DNA of 64,000 bases, taken from NCBI RefSeq assembly GCF_000785435.2, contig NZ_JTDB02000001.1:522498-586497 (forward strand), given 5' to 3'. Each line of letters begins with the position of its first letter. Positions within the stretch are counted from its first letter, which is position 1. The stretch is from Paraburkholderia sacchari. Lineage in GTDB: Bacteria; Pseudomonadota; Gammaproteobacteria; Burkholderiales; Burkholderiaceae. The translations under genes were made by a program, and so were the position numbers. Under the pieces are notes generated by a model that ran no database searches, had not been told where the DNA came from, and worked only from the letters and a program-made list of their open reading frames with translations. This document shows, piece after piece, positions 41,841-50,180 of this stretch.

Positions 41841-42248
41841 TCAGTAATGCAGGTTGATCGACGGCAGGCGCGTACTGGCCTGGCCGTTCGGGCGCACTTG
41901 CGGCGAGGTGTCGGGGTTCGAGCTCATCGAGTAGCGCGTGCCGAAGTTCGAACGCACGTTGATCTCGACGGGCTTGCCCTTGTCGCGGTATTCGGTGACT
42001 TCGGTGCCGTTCGGGCTCACTTCGTGGAAGCTCGGCGTGCGCGGCACGTCGTTGATATTGACCTTCGAGGTGACGCGCGCAGCAGGCTTGTTGTTGATCG
42101 CAGCCAGATCGGGCAAGCCGGCCCGCTCGTTGGCGGACTGCGCCGACTGGGCTTCAACGGCGGTCTTCGCGTCGTCGGCTGGCGTGGCCATGGCGAACCC
42201 GCTGAACGCGAGCGTCGCGGCGAAGGCGGCTAGAAGGTGCGACTTCAT
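41841..42248 (-). CDS. DUF2782 family exported protein
   Basis: A 135-residue protein with a clear signal peptide (MKSHLLAAFAATLAFSGFAMA). Its C-terminal half resembles DUF2782: VTEYRDKGKPVEINVRSNFGTRYSM. DUF2782 genes lie next to thrB and polA in other Gram-negatives; thrB is next to it here. The middle region is rich in Ala, Asn and Pro. It is probably periplasmic and its function is unknown. An AGGAG RBS sits about 6 nt before the ATG, and the transcript leader holds two strong hairpins. Confidence 0.8.
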   Translation of the reverse strand: MKSHLLAAFAATLAFSGFAMATPADDAKTAVEAQSAQSANERAGLPDLAAINNKPAARVTSKVNINDVPRTPSFHEVSPNGTEVTEYRDKGKPVEINVRSNFGTRYSMSSNPDTSPQVRPNGQASTRLPSINLHY

Positions 42249-42265
42249 GGTGATTCTCCTGTGTC

Positions 42266-42342
42266 GATCGGACTTGGCGCTTCAGCGCTTAGTCCGATCT
42301 CATGCAAGGCTCGGCCAGAGTTGTGCAAAGCACTGACTCTGG
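42266..42342 (-). promoter_or_regulatory. Structured leader with two hairpins before the DUF2782 gene
   Basis: On the minus strand the leader forms two stems. The proximal one pairs 42291-42299 with 42266-42274 (9 bp) and has an inner GCGC-TTCA-GCGC. It ends about 17 nt before the start codon, just ahead of the RBS. The distal one pairs 42336-42342 with 42315-42321 (7 bp), with an inner GTGC/GCAC. A regulatory RNA role is inference. Confidence 0.5.
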
Positions 42343-42368
42343 TCCCATGCAAAGCTTTGGATAGCCTG

Positions 42369-42377
42369 ATTCTAGCA
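42369..42377 (-). promoter_or_regulatory. Extended -10 promoter element for the DUF2782-thrB transcript
   Basis: On the minus strand, TG-C-TAGAAT is an extended -10 element. Transcription from it would give a leader of about 110 nt containing both hairpins. No good -35 is present, as is common with extended -10 promoters. Confidence 0.45.
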
Positions 42378-42467
42378 AATCCGCGTCCCGCTCCCCGCGG
42401 CGGCGGGGGGATTGCGAGAGCGCACCGCCGCTCGCGTCGGACGAATCTCCCGGACCTGCGAAGGACG

Positions 42468-42496
42468 TTGTCAGAATGTCGTTCTTCCGTGCTAAT
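42468..42496 (+). promoter_or_regulatory. Promoter of AMP nucleosidase gene
   Basis: TTGTCA (42468-42473, 5/6) and GCTAAT (42491-42496, 4/6) are 17 bp apart, 30 bp before the ATG at 42527. Confidence 0.55.
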
Positions 42497-42526
42497 GTGG
42501 TTCCATATGAACCGAGGCGAACGAAC

Positions 42527-44053
42527 ATGAACAACGAGAATCACCGGCGCAGCTTCATGACGCCCCCGCACAATTTTCCCGCCGAAGCCTTCGAGGACGC
42601 CGCCGACGCCGTCGCGCGCCTCTCTGCCATTTACGAGGCGAACACGGCCTTCCTGCGCGATGCGTTCGCACGCTACCGGCGCGGCGAGGCGTTCGATTAC
42701 CGCGTGCGCGCCTGCTATCCGTTCGTGCGCGTGCACACGGAAGTCAATACGCACATCGACTCGCGGCGTTCGTATGGTTTCGTCGCCGGCCCCGGCGTGT
42801 TCGAGACTACTATCACGCGCCCGGACCTGTTCGGCAACTACTATCGCGAGCAATTGCGGCTGCTTGCGAAGAATCATCATGTGTCGATCGAAGTCGGGGT
42901 CTCGGAGCAGCCTATTCCAATTCATTTCGCGTTCGCGGAGGGCATCCACCTCGAAGGCGACCTGGACCGCGAGCGGCTCTTCGCGATGCGCGACATATTC
43001 GATACGCCCGACCTGGCCGAACTCGACGACCGCATCGTGAACGGCACGTACGAGCCGGCGCCGGGCGAGCCGCAGCCGCTCGCGCTTTTCACGGCGCCGC
43101 GCGTGGACTTCTCGCTGCATCGTCTCAAGCACTACACGGCGACCTCGCCCACGCACGTCCAGAACTACGTGCTCTACACGAACTACCAGTTCTATATCGA
43201 CGAATTCGTGAAGCTCGGTCGCGCAATGATGGCGCGCACCGACGACGCCGACCTGCGCAATTACCGCAGCGAATACACGTCGTTCGTGGAGCCGGGCGAC
43301 GTGGTCACCTACAACGCGAATCTCGGCGAGCAGGACGACGAGGGCACGCCGCCCGCGCGCCTGCCGCAGATGCCCGCGTATCACCTCAAGCGCGCGGACG
43401 GCAGCGGCATCACGATGGTCAATATCGGCGTGGGGCCGTCTAACGCGAAGACCATCACGGACCACATTGCGGTGCTGCGCCCGCATGCGTGGATCATGCT
43501 CGGCCACTGCGCGGGGCTGCGCAACACGCAGCGTCTCGGCGACTACGTGCTTGCGCACGGCTATGTGCGCGAGGATCACGTGCTCGACGCCGACCTGCCG
43601 CTGTGGGTGCCGATCCCTGCGCTGGCCGAAGTGCAGGTGGCGCTCGAGCGTGCGGTCGCGCAGATCACACAGCTTGACGGTGTGGAACTCAAGCGCGTGA
43701 TGCGTACGGGCACGGTTGCAAGCGTCGACAATCGCAACTGGGAACTGCGCGAGCATCGCGAGCCGGTGCAGCGTCTTTCGCAGAGCCGCGCGGTTGCGCT
43801 CGATATGGAGAGCGCGACGATTGCCGCGAACGGCTTCCGTTTTCGCGTGCCGTACGGCACCTTGCTATGTGTATCCGACAAGCCGCTGCATGGTGAGCTC
43901 AAGCTGCCCGGCATGGCCGATTCGTTCTATCGAGCGCAAGTGGACCAGCACTTGCAGATTGGCGTGAAGGCGATGGAGATCTTGCGCACCAACGGCCTGC
44001 ACAAGCTTCATAGCCGCAAGCTGCGCAGCTTTGCCGAGGTGGCGTTTCAGTGA
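42527..44053 (+). CDS. amn: AMP nucleosidase
   Basis: A 508-residue cytoplasmic enzyme that hydrolyses AMP to adenine and ribose-5-phosphate, adjusting adenylate levels. The N-terminal family-specific domain (about res 10-200) has FDYRVRACYPFVRVHTEVNTHI and SRRSYGFVAGPGVFETTIT. The C-terminal nucleoside-phosphorylase-like domain has NIGVGPSNAKTITDHIAVLRP, GHCAGLRNTQRLGDYVLAHGY and ALDMESATIAANGFRFRVPYG; the DMES motif holds the purine-binding residues. ATG 42527 is chosen because GAGG lies 9 nt upstream; a later ATG at 42557 is also possible. Confidence 0.95.
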   Translation: MNNENHRRSFMTPPHNFPAEAFEDAADAVARLSAIYEANTAFLRDAFARYRRGEAFDYRVRACYPFVRVHTEVNTHIDSRRSYGFVAGPGVFETTITRPDLFGNYYREQLRLLAKNHHVSIEVGVSEQPIPIHFAFAEGIHLEGDLDRERLFAMRDIFDTPDLAELDDRIVNGTYEPAPGEPQPLALFTAPRVDFSLHRLKHYTATSPTHVQNYVLYTNYQFYIDEFVKLGRAMMARTDDADLRNYRSEYTSFVEPGDVVTYNANLGEQDDEGTPPARLPQMPAYHLKRADGSGITMVNIGVGPSNAKTITDHIAVLRPHAWIMLGHCAGLRNTQRLGDYVLAHGYVREDHVLDADLPLWVPIPALAEVQVALERAVAQITQLDGVELKRVMRTGTVASVDNRNWELREHREPVQRLSQSRAVALDMESATIAANGFRFRVPYGTLLCVSDKPLHGELKLPGMADSFYRAQVDQHLQIGVKAMEILRTNGLHKLHSRKLRSFAEVAFQ

Positions 44054-44225
44054 GGTAAGCGGGTGCCTGTGGGCTGGCGTTCGGGCGGTGTCTGAGCGCC
44101 AGGCATGTTCATGCAGGGCAGGGCCAATGTGAGCGCCGCCGCCATCGAGCGTAGTTCCTGTTAGATAGTTCTGCAAAAAGGCCTTGGCCATTCGGCGAAT
44201 TGCGCCTCGCGCCGCCGTCGCCCGA

Positions 44226-44753
44226 CTACTGCCCAAACCCCGTCAAGCCGATCAGGCTGCCCGCCGCGAGCAGCCACAGCGGATGGATTTTCGTGCGTAA
44301 AGCGAGCATCGCGCACACGCCCGTGATGGCCCACGCGATCCAGGTGTGATCGGACGCTCTTGATATCACCATCGCGCTCGCGGCCACGAGCCCTGCCGTC
44401 ACCGGCACGAGCCCACGCTGCGCGCTGCGCCGCCACGGCCGGTCCTTGAAGCGGTCCCACACGTGAAGCGCGGCCACCGTCACGAGCGAGGACGGTCCGA
44501 ACTTCGCCGCCGACGTCACGAGCATGCCGGCCCAGCCCGACACATGCCAGCCCACCAGCGTCACGATCATCATGTTCGGTCCGGGCGCGGCCTGGGCGAG
44601 TGCGAAGAGCGAGCTGAACTCGCTCGCGGTCATCCAGTGGTGCACCTCTACGACCTGGCGCTGCATCTCCGGCAGGATCGTGTTGCCGCCGCCGAATGCG
44701 AGCAGCGAGAGCTGGCTGAAGATCGTGGCGAGTGCAAGCAGTGTGGCGCTCAT
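44226..44753 (-). CDS. Chromate transporter, short-chain CHR subunit (second of pair)
   Basis: A 175-residue membrane protein of the CHR family: FSQLSLLAFGGGNTILPEMQRQVV, FALAQAAPGPNMMIVTLVGW, SSLVTVAALHVWDRF. It is one half of the classical ChrA fold. Its start overlaps the stop of the other half by 4 bp (ATGA). Short-chain CHR pairs work together as a chromate or sulfate-related anion transporter, each inserted in opposite orientation. Chromate as the physiological substrate is assumed from the family. Confidence 0.87.
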   Translation of the reverse strand: MSATLLALATIFSQLSLLAFGGGNTILPEMQRQVVEVHHWMTASEFSSLFALAQAAPGPNMMIVTLVGWHVSGWAGMLVTSAAKFGPSSLVTVAALHVWDRFKDRPWRRSAQRGLVPVTAGLVAASAMVISRASDHTWIAWAITGVCAMLALRTKIHPLWLLAAGSLIGLTGFGQ

Positions 44754-45361
44754 TGCGCGTCTCCAGAGCGGCGGGAGGCGCGAACCGCAATGGCGATGCC
44801 AAGCGGCGTGAGCACGAGCATGGTCGGCAGCAACGGCAGGCGCAGCAGGGCAATAGCGATGAAGCCGAGCAGCGCGATCGCGGCGGCGGCCGGGTCGCGG
44901 CGCAACGGCAGGATGATTTTCGCGGCCATGGCGATCAGCATCCCCGCCGCAGCGGCGGCGAGGCCGACGAACAAATGCTGCACGTGCGGGTCGTTCTGCG
45001 TGCGCTCGTAGAGCACGCCTAACCCGATCACGACGAGCGACGGGCCGGCGATCAGTCCGAGCAGCCCGGCGAGCGCGCCGCGCCAGCCGTGAAAGCGCAT
45101 GCCGAGCGCCACCGAAAGGTTGATTACGTTGCCGCCTGGCAGGAATTGGCACAGTCCGAGCAGGTCGGTGAATTCCGCAGCCGAAAGCCAGCGGCGCTGC
45201 TCGACGATGGCGCGGCGCGCAAGCGGCAGTGCGCCGCCGAACGAGGTGAGGCCGAGGCCGAGAAAACCGAGGAACAGATCGCGCACGCTGGGTGCGCCGG
45301 ACACTTCATGCCTGGGCGTGAGATTCGCTCTGGATGGAGATGAGGCTGGATGGTGTTTCAT
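44750..45361 (-). CDS. Chromate transporter, short-chain CHR subunit (first of pair)
   Basis: A 203-residue membrane protein of the CHR family: LGFLGLGLTSFGGALPLARRAIV, LGLCQFLPGGNVINLSVALGMRFHGWRGALAG, then several hydrophobic helices. The first ~20 residues are hydrophilic. It precedes and overlaps its partner and is divergent from a LysR regulator with a 95-bp spacer, the typical arrangement for a regulator of a transporter. Confidence 0.87.
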   Translation of the reverse strand: MKHHPASSPSRANLTPRHEVSGAPSVRDLFLGFLGLGLTSFGGALPLARRAIVEQRRWLSAAEFTDLLGLCQFLPGGNVINLSVALGMRFHGWRGALAGLLGLIAGPSLVVIGLGVLYERTQNDPHVQHLFVGLAAAAAGMLIAMAAKIILPLRRDPAAAAIALLGFIAIALLRLPLLPTMLVLTPLGIAIAVRASRRSGDAQ

Positions 45362-45434
45362 GCGAAGACCCGGATGGCAAGGTCGAAGCGTAGCGCCGAA
45401 CTCATCCCGCGCAAAACGATTTCTCGGCCGGACT

Positions 45435-45455
45435 CTTGTGATCTAGAATCACAAG
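45435..45455. promoter_or_regulatory. Perfect palindrome at the LysR start, overlapping a -10 box
   Basis: CTTGTGAT-CTAGA-ATCACAAG is a perfect 8+5+8 palindrome ending 1 nt before the LysR ATG. It fits the T-N11-A LysR-box form. TAGAAT (45444-45449) lies inside it and would start transcription at about the ATG itself. The site is probably for autoregulation and control of the divergent chr genes. Confidence 0.6.
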
Positions 45456-45456
45456 C

Positions 45457-46362
45457 ATGGCCCGCTCCCTTCCTCCCTTTCCGGCGCTGCGCGCGTTCGA
45501 AGCCGCGGCGCGGCACAACAGTTTCACTGCCGCGGCGGCCGAGCTTCATGTGACTCATGGTGCAATCAGCCGTCAGGTGGCCGCGCTGGAGGCGTGGGTG
45601 GGTGTGCAGGTGTTTCATCGGCACGGCAAGCGGGTCGCCTTGACCGAGGACGGGCGGCGCTATCTCGGGGCCGTGCAGGGCGCGTTCGAAAGCATTGCGC
45701 GTGCCACAGCGGAACTGCGCGACACAGGCGTCGTTCACGTGCTGCGCGTGAATGCGCTGCCTACGTTTGCCATGAAATGGTTGCTGCCGCGTCTTTCGCA
45801 GTTTCAGCGTCTGGCGCCTAACGTCGAGTTGCGCCTTGCCACCTCGAATGCGCCAGTCGAGACGCTCGATGCATTCGACGTTGCGGTGCGGCGCGGGCCG
45901 GCGAATTGGCCCGATTGCGCGAGCGGCTATTTTCTCGACGAAACGGAGTTGCCGGTGTGCAGTCCGGCGCTATTGAAGCGCTCGCCGATTCATTGCGCCG
46001 ACGATCTCGCGCGCCATGTGCTGCTGCACTCGGATACGCGCCCCGATGCGTGGCGCACGTGGCTGGCCGCTGCGGGCGTAAAGGCCAAGTGCAGGAAGAA
46101 GCAGTCGTTCGACCATTTTTATCTGGCCTTGCAGGCCGCCGAGGACGGGCTCGGCGTTGCGCTCGGGCCGCTGCCGCTGCTCGACGACGAGCTGGCTTCG
46201 GGGCGCCTCGTCGCGCCGCTCTCCGGCCCGCACCTCGACGCGCGCGGCTACTGGTGGGTCGCGCGGCGCGAGGTGGCGGACGTGCCCGTCGTCGCGCAGT
46301 TTTGCCGCTGGCTGGAGGAGCAGGCCAGCGCGCCGACGGGTCACACCGAATATCAAAGATAG
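45457..46362 (+). CDS. LysR-family regulator (GcvA-like)
   Basis: A 301-residue regulator. The N-terminal HTH resembles GcvA/AmpR: LPPFPALRAFEAAARHNSFTAAAAELHVTHGAISRQVAALEAWVG. The effector domain includes LRVNALPTFAMKWLLPRLSQF and the C-terminal DGLGVALGPLPLLDDELASGRLVAPL, both typical of GcvA-type activators. It is divergent from the chr pair and starts right after a palindrome with no room for a Shine-Dalgarno site. Its 3' end overlaps the convergent LOG-family gene by 10 bp. Confidence 0.92.
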   Translation: MARSLPPFPALRAFEAAARHNSFTAAAAELHVTHGAISRQVAALEAWVGVQVFHRHGKRVALTEDGRRYLGAVQGAFESIARATAELRDTGVVHVLRVNALPTFAMKWLLPRLSQFQRLAPNVELRLATSNAPVETLDAFDVAVRRGPANWPDCASGYFLDETELPVCSPALLKRSPIHCADDLARHVLLHSDTRPDAWRTWLAAAGVKAKCRKKQSFDHFYLALQAAEDGLGVALGPLPLLDDELASGRLVAPLSGPHLDARGYWWVARREVADVPVVAQFCRWLEEQASAPTGHTEYQR

Positions 46363-47108
46363 AACATGCGGTCGTCGTCGGATTCGGGGCGGGCCGCATG
46401 TTCCTGCTCGGGCTCTTCGCCGCTGTCCTCATAGAACTTGAGCACCGCTTCGAGCACCTGGTCCGGATCGTCGATCACCTGCATCAGGTCCATGTCTTCC
46501 GGATTGATGAGGCCCATCGGCACGAGCGCGGCACGGAACCACTCGAGCAGACCCTTCCAGAATTCCGCGCCCACCAGAATGATAGGCACGTGACGCGATT
46601 TCTTCGTCTGGATGAGCGTGAGCACCTCGGCCAGTTCGTCGAGCGTGCCGAAGCCGCCCGGCATCACGATCACCGCATCCGAGTTCTTGACGAAGGTGAC
46701 CTTGCGCGTGAAGAAATGGCGAAAGCGTAGCGAAATGTCTTGCCACTGGTTGCCCGACTGCTCGTGAGGCAACTCGATGTTCAGGCCCACCGAAGGCGAC
46801 TTGCCCGCGTGCGCGCCCTGGTTGGCGGCTTCCATGATGCCGGGGCCGCCGCCGGAGATCACGGCGAAGCCCGCATCCGACACTTTGCGCGCGATGGTTT
46901 TGGCGAGCTGGTAGTACGGCGAATCGGGTTTCAGGCGCGCAGAACCATAGATGCTGACCGCTGGCCGGATCTCGGACAGGTATTCGGTCGCCTCGATAAA
47001 CTCTGCCATAATCGTGAACATCTGCCACGATGCGCGCGCCTTCTTGGCCGTTGCGCGCTCTTGATCTGCGAGTGAACGCAGACTCGGAATCACTTTTCTC
47101 TTGTCCAT
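46353..47108 (-). CDS. LOG-family protein (TIGR00730, cytokinin riboside 5'-monophosphate phosphoribohydrolase type)
   Basis: A 251-residue Rossmann-fold protein. It has the LOG signatures GGGPGIMEAAN and PGGFGTLDELAEVLTLIQ, the latter with the catalytic Arg/Glu environment. LOG enzymes cleave nucleoside 5'-monophosphates to base and ribose-5-phosphate. This group is longer than the plant LOGs, with an extra N-terminal helical segment (ERATAKKARASWQMFTIMAEFIEATEYL), and matches the bacterial PpnN-like or TIGR00730 type. The ATG at 47108 lies 1 bp from the divergent polA ATG. Confidence 0.9.
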   Translation of the reverse strand: MDKRKVIPSLRSLADQERATAKKARASWQMFTIMAEFIEATEYLSEIRPAVSIYGSARLKPDSPYYQLAKTIARKVSDAGFAVISGGGPGIMEAANQGAHAGKSPSVGLNIELPHEQSGNQWQDISLRFRHFFTRKVTFVKNSDAVIVMPGGFGTLDELAEVLTLIQTKKSRHVPIILVGAEFWKGLLEWFRAALVPMGLINPEDMDLMQVIDDPDQVLEAVLKFYEDSGEEPEQEHAARPESDDDRMFYL

Positions 47109-47109
47109 A

Positions 47110-49902
47110 ATGCCTGAAGAACTTCGCGTGGAAATCAAGCTACAAACTCAGCTGGAAGGTAAGACCCTGTTGCTGGTCGACGGTTCTAGCTATCTCTATC
47201 GTGCCTTCCATGCGATGCCTGATTTGCGCGGACCTGACGGCGAGCCGACGGGCGCGTTATACGGCATCATCAACATGCTGCGTCGCATGCGCAAGGACGT
47301 TACGGCAGAGTATAGCGCGTGCGTGTTCGATGCAAAGGGCAAGACGTTTCGTGACGACTGGTATCCCGAGTACAAGGCCAACCGGCCTTCGATGCCCGAG
47401 CCGCTCGCGGCGCAAATCGAGCCCATTCACGAAGCGGTGCGTGCACTAGGCTGGCCGATCTTGATGATCGAAGGCGTGGAGGCCGACGACGTAATCGGCA
47501 CGCTCGCATGCCAGGCGGAACAGCACGGCATGAAGGTGGTCGTGTCCACCGGCGACAAGGACCTCGCGCAGCTCGTGACCGATCACGTCACGCTCATCAA
47601 CACGATGACCAACGAGACGCTCGATCGCGAAGGCGTGATCGCGAAGTTCGGCGTGCCGCCGGAGCGCATCGTCGACTATCTCTCGCTGATCGGCGACACC
47701 GTGGACAACGTGCCGGGCGTGAACAAGTGCGGCCCGAAGACGGCAGTGAAGTGGCTCACGCAATATGGTTCGCTCGATGGCATCGTCGAGCATGCCGATG
47801 AAATCAAGGGCGCCGTGGGCGGTTATTTGCGCGATGCGCTCGACTTCCTGCCGATGGCGAAAAAACTCGTCACCGTCGAAACGTCGTGCGATCTTTCTCC
47901 ACACCTCGATTCGATCGCGGGCTCGCTCGCGACGCGAGGCGAGGCGCGCGAGGAGCTGCGCGATATCTTCGCGCGTCACGGCTTCAAGACATGGCTGCGT
48001 GAAATCAACGAAGCCGATCAGACCGTGCCGGCCGCAACAACCGGAAACGTACCCGAGCAGGACGCGAATGTGCAGCCCGCGTTGCTCATCGACGCGCCGC
48101 GCCATTACGAAACCATCCAGACGTGGGAGCAGTTCGACGCATGGCTCGCGAAGATCGAGGCCGCGCAACTCACCGCGTTCGACACCGAGACCACCGCGCT
48201 CGACCCGATGGTTGCAAAGCTCGTCGGCATGTCGTTTTCGACCGAGGCGGGCAGCGGCGCGTACTTGCCGCTCGCGCATCGCGGGCCTGACGCGCCTGAG
48301 CAGTTGCCGCTCGACGAAGTGCTCGCGCGCCTGAAGCCGTGGCTCGAAAGCGTGAAGCACAAGAAGGTCGGCCAGCACATGAAGTACGACGAGCAGGTGC
48401 TCGCTAATTACGGCATTGAGCTGAACGGCGTCGAACACGACACGCTGCTCGAATCGTACGTGCTCGAATCGCATCGCACGCATGACATGGACAGCCTCGC
48501 GCTGCGCCATCTCGGCATCAAGACGATCAAGTACGAGGAGGTCGCGGGCAAGGGCGCGCAGCAGATCGGCTTCGACGAAGTGTCGCTCGAAACGGCCGCG
48601 GAATACGCGGCCGAAGACGCCGACGTCACGCTGCAACTGCACCTCGCGCTCTATCCGCAGATCGCGCTCGAGAAGGGCCTCGACTACGTGTATCGCGAGA
48701 TCGAGATACCCACCTCGCGCGTGCTGCGCAAGATGGAGCGCAATGGCGTGCTGATCGACAAAGAGCGGCTGGAGAAGCAGAGCGCGGAGATTGCGGTGCG
48801 CCTGGTTGAACTCGAGCAGCAGGCCTATGCGCTTGCGGGCGGCGAATTCAATCTCGGCTCGCCCAAGCAGATCGGCCAGATCTTCTTCGAGAAGCTGCAA
48901 CTGCCGGTCGTGAAGAAGACGCCGAGCGGCGCGCCGTCCACCGACGAAGAAGTGCTGCAAAAGCTCGCGGAAGACTACCCGCTGCCCAAGCTGCTGCTCG
49001 AACATCGCGGCCTTGCCAAGCTCAAGTCCACGTATACCGACAAGCTGCCGCGCATGGTCAACGCGCAAACGGGCCGCGTGCACACGAACTATGCGCAGGC
49101 AGTGGCCGTGACGGGCCGTCTCGCATCGAACGACCCGAATCTGCAGAATATTCCGGTGCGCACGGGCGAGGGCCGGCGCATTCGCGAGGCGTTTATCGCG
49201 CCGCCGGGCTGCAAGATCGTGTCCGCCGATTATTCGCAAATCGAACTGCGCATCATGGCCCATATCTCGGGCGACGAATCGCTGCTCGCGGCGTTCAAGC
49301 GCGGCGACGACATTCACCGCGCCACGGCGGCCGAAGTGTTCGGCGTCACGCCGCTCGAAGTGAGCAACGACCAGCGGCGCATCGCGAAGGTCATCAACTT
49401 TGGGCTGATTTACGGCATGAGCGCGTTCGGGCTCGCGTCGAATCTCGGCATCACGCGCGATGCGGCCACGCTCTATATCGACCGCTATTTCACGCGCTAT
49501 CCGGGCGTCAAGCGCTACATGGACGAGACACGCATGGACGCGAAATCGCGCGGCTACGTGGAGACCGTGTTCGGCCGCCGTCTGTGGCTGCCCGAGATCA
49601 ACGGCGGTAATGGCCCGCGCCGCCAGGCCGCCGAGCGCGCCGCCATCAACGCGCCGATGCAGGGCACGGCAGCCGATCTCATCAAGCTCTCGATGATCGC
49701 CGTGCAGAAGTGGCTCGATCAACGCAAGATCGGCACGAAGATGATCATGCAGGTTCACGACGAACTGGTGCTCGAGGTTCCTGACGAAGAGCTCTCCGAA
49801 GTGCGCAAGTGCTTGCCGGAATTGATGTGCTCGGTGGCGAAGCTGAAGGTGCCGCTTGTGGCCGAAGTGGGTGTGGGCGCGAACTGGGAAGAAGCGCACT
49901 GA
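47110..49902 (+). CDS. polA: DNA polymerase I
   Basis: A 930-residue three-domain PolA used in gap repair and Okazaki-fragment processing. The 5'-nuclease domain covers about res 15-300 (LLLVDGSSYLYRAFHAMPDL, GVEADDVIGTLA, STGDKDLAQLV). The 3'-5' exonuclease covers about 335-530 with an intact DxE (TAFDTETTALDP), so it should proofread. The polymerase domain has ADYSQIELRIMAHISGD (motif A), RRIAKVINFGLIYGMSAFGLA (motif B) and QVHDELVLEVP (motif C). The start is taken as ATG 47110; no clear Shine-Dalgarno is present and GTG 47128 is in frame. An 11-bp repeat surrounds its stop codon. Confidence 0.96.
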   Translation: MPEELRVEIKLQTQLEGKTLLLVDGSSYLYRAFHAMPDLRGPDGEPTGALYGIINMLRRMRKDVTAEYSACVFDAKGKTFRDDWYPEYKANRPSMPEPLAAQIEPIHEAVRALGWPILMIEGVEADDVIGTLACQAEQHGMKVVVSTGDKDLAQLVTDHVTLINTMTNETLDREGVIAKFGVPPERIVDYLSLIGDTVDNVPGVNKCGPKTAVKWLTQYGSLDGIVEHADEIKGAVGGYLRDALDFLPMAKKLVTVETSCDLSPHLDSIAGSLATRGEAREELRDIFARHGFKTWLREINEADQTVPAATTGNVPEQDANVQPALLIDAPRHYETIQTWEQFDAWLAKIEAAQLTAFDTETTALDPMVAKLVGMSFSTEAGSGAYLPLAHRGPDAPEQLPLDEVLARLKPWLESVKHKKVGQHMKYDEQVLANYGIELNGVEHDTLLESYVLESHRTHDMDSLALRHLGIKTIKYEEVAGKGAQQIGFDEVSLETAAEYAAEDADVTLQLHLALYPQIALEKGLDYVYREIEIPTSRVLRKMERNGVLIDKERLEKQSAEIAVRLVELEQQAYALAGGEFNLGSPKQIGQIFFEKLQLPVVKKTPSGAPSTDEEVLQKLAEDYPLPKLLLEHRGLAKLKSTYTDKLPRMVNAQTGRVHTNYAQAVAVTGRLASNDPNLQNIPVRTGEGRRIREAFIAPPGCKIVSADYSQIELRIMAHISGDESLLAAFKRGDDIHRATAAEVFGVTPLEVSNDQRRIAKVINFGLIYGMSAFGLASNLGITRDAATLYIDRYFTRYPGVKRYMDETRMDAKSRGYVETVFGRRLWLPEINGGNGPRRQAAERAAINAPMQGTAADLIKLSMIAVQKWLDQRKIGTKMIMQVHDELVLEVPDEELSEVRKCLPELMCSVAKLKVPLVAEVGVGANWEEAH

Positions 49903-49926
49903 GGGCGCACTGAGGGCCCACTGAAG
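49894..49926 (+). repeat. 11-bp tandem triplication over the polA stop codon
   Basis: GCGCACTGAGG occurs at 49894-49904 and 49905-49915, with a third copy (GCCCACTGAAG) at 49916-49926. The polA TGA is at 49900-49902, so each copy repeats the stop in a different frame. Confidence 0.85.
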
Positions 49927-50180
49927 TGATGACTGAAGACGCACGAGCACACCGCTTGCCCTTCGAGCGATCGTGCGCGTCGCAGTGAGTCTGTAACCGC
50001 AGCCGTGCCGTTACGCAAGCGTCTGGTGCAGATGTCGTTAATGCGCACCGTGCGTCTTGCCGTGCTGCGCCGCATCAGCCGACAATGAGCCAAAGACCGA
50101 CGCCGCGCAGTAGTGCGCCGATATTAAGTATCGGGCAAGCGTCGGAGAATCTATCGCCTGACGTCATGCACGGAGAGTCT

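Noticed and set aside
44226..45361. Frameshifted, broken chrA gene
   Set aside because: The two halves overlap by a clean ATGA and each has its own family start, which is the normal short-chain CHR pair rather than a broken long gene.
47446..49950. Very long open frame (834 codons) on the minus strand opposite polA
   Set aside because: It lies wholly antisense to a clear DNA polymerase I. Its translation is His/Arg/Leu-rich without family motifs, as expected from the third-position GC bias of polA.
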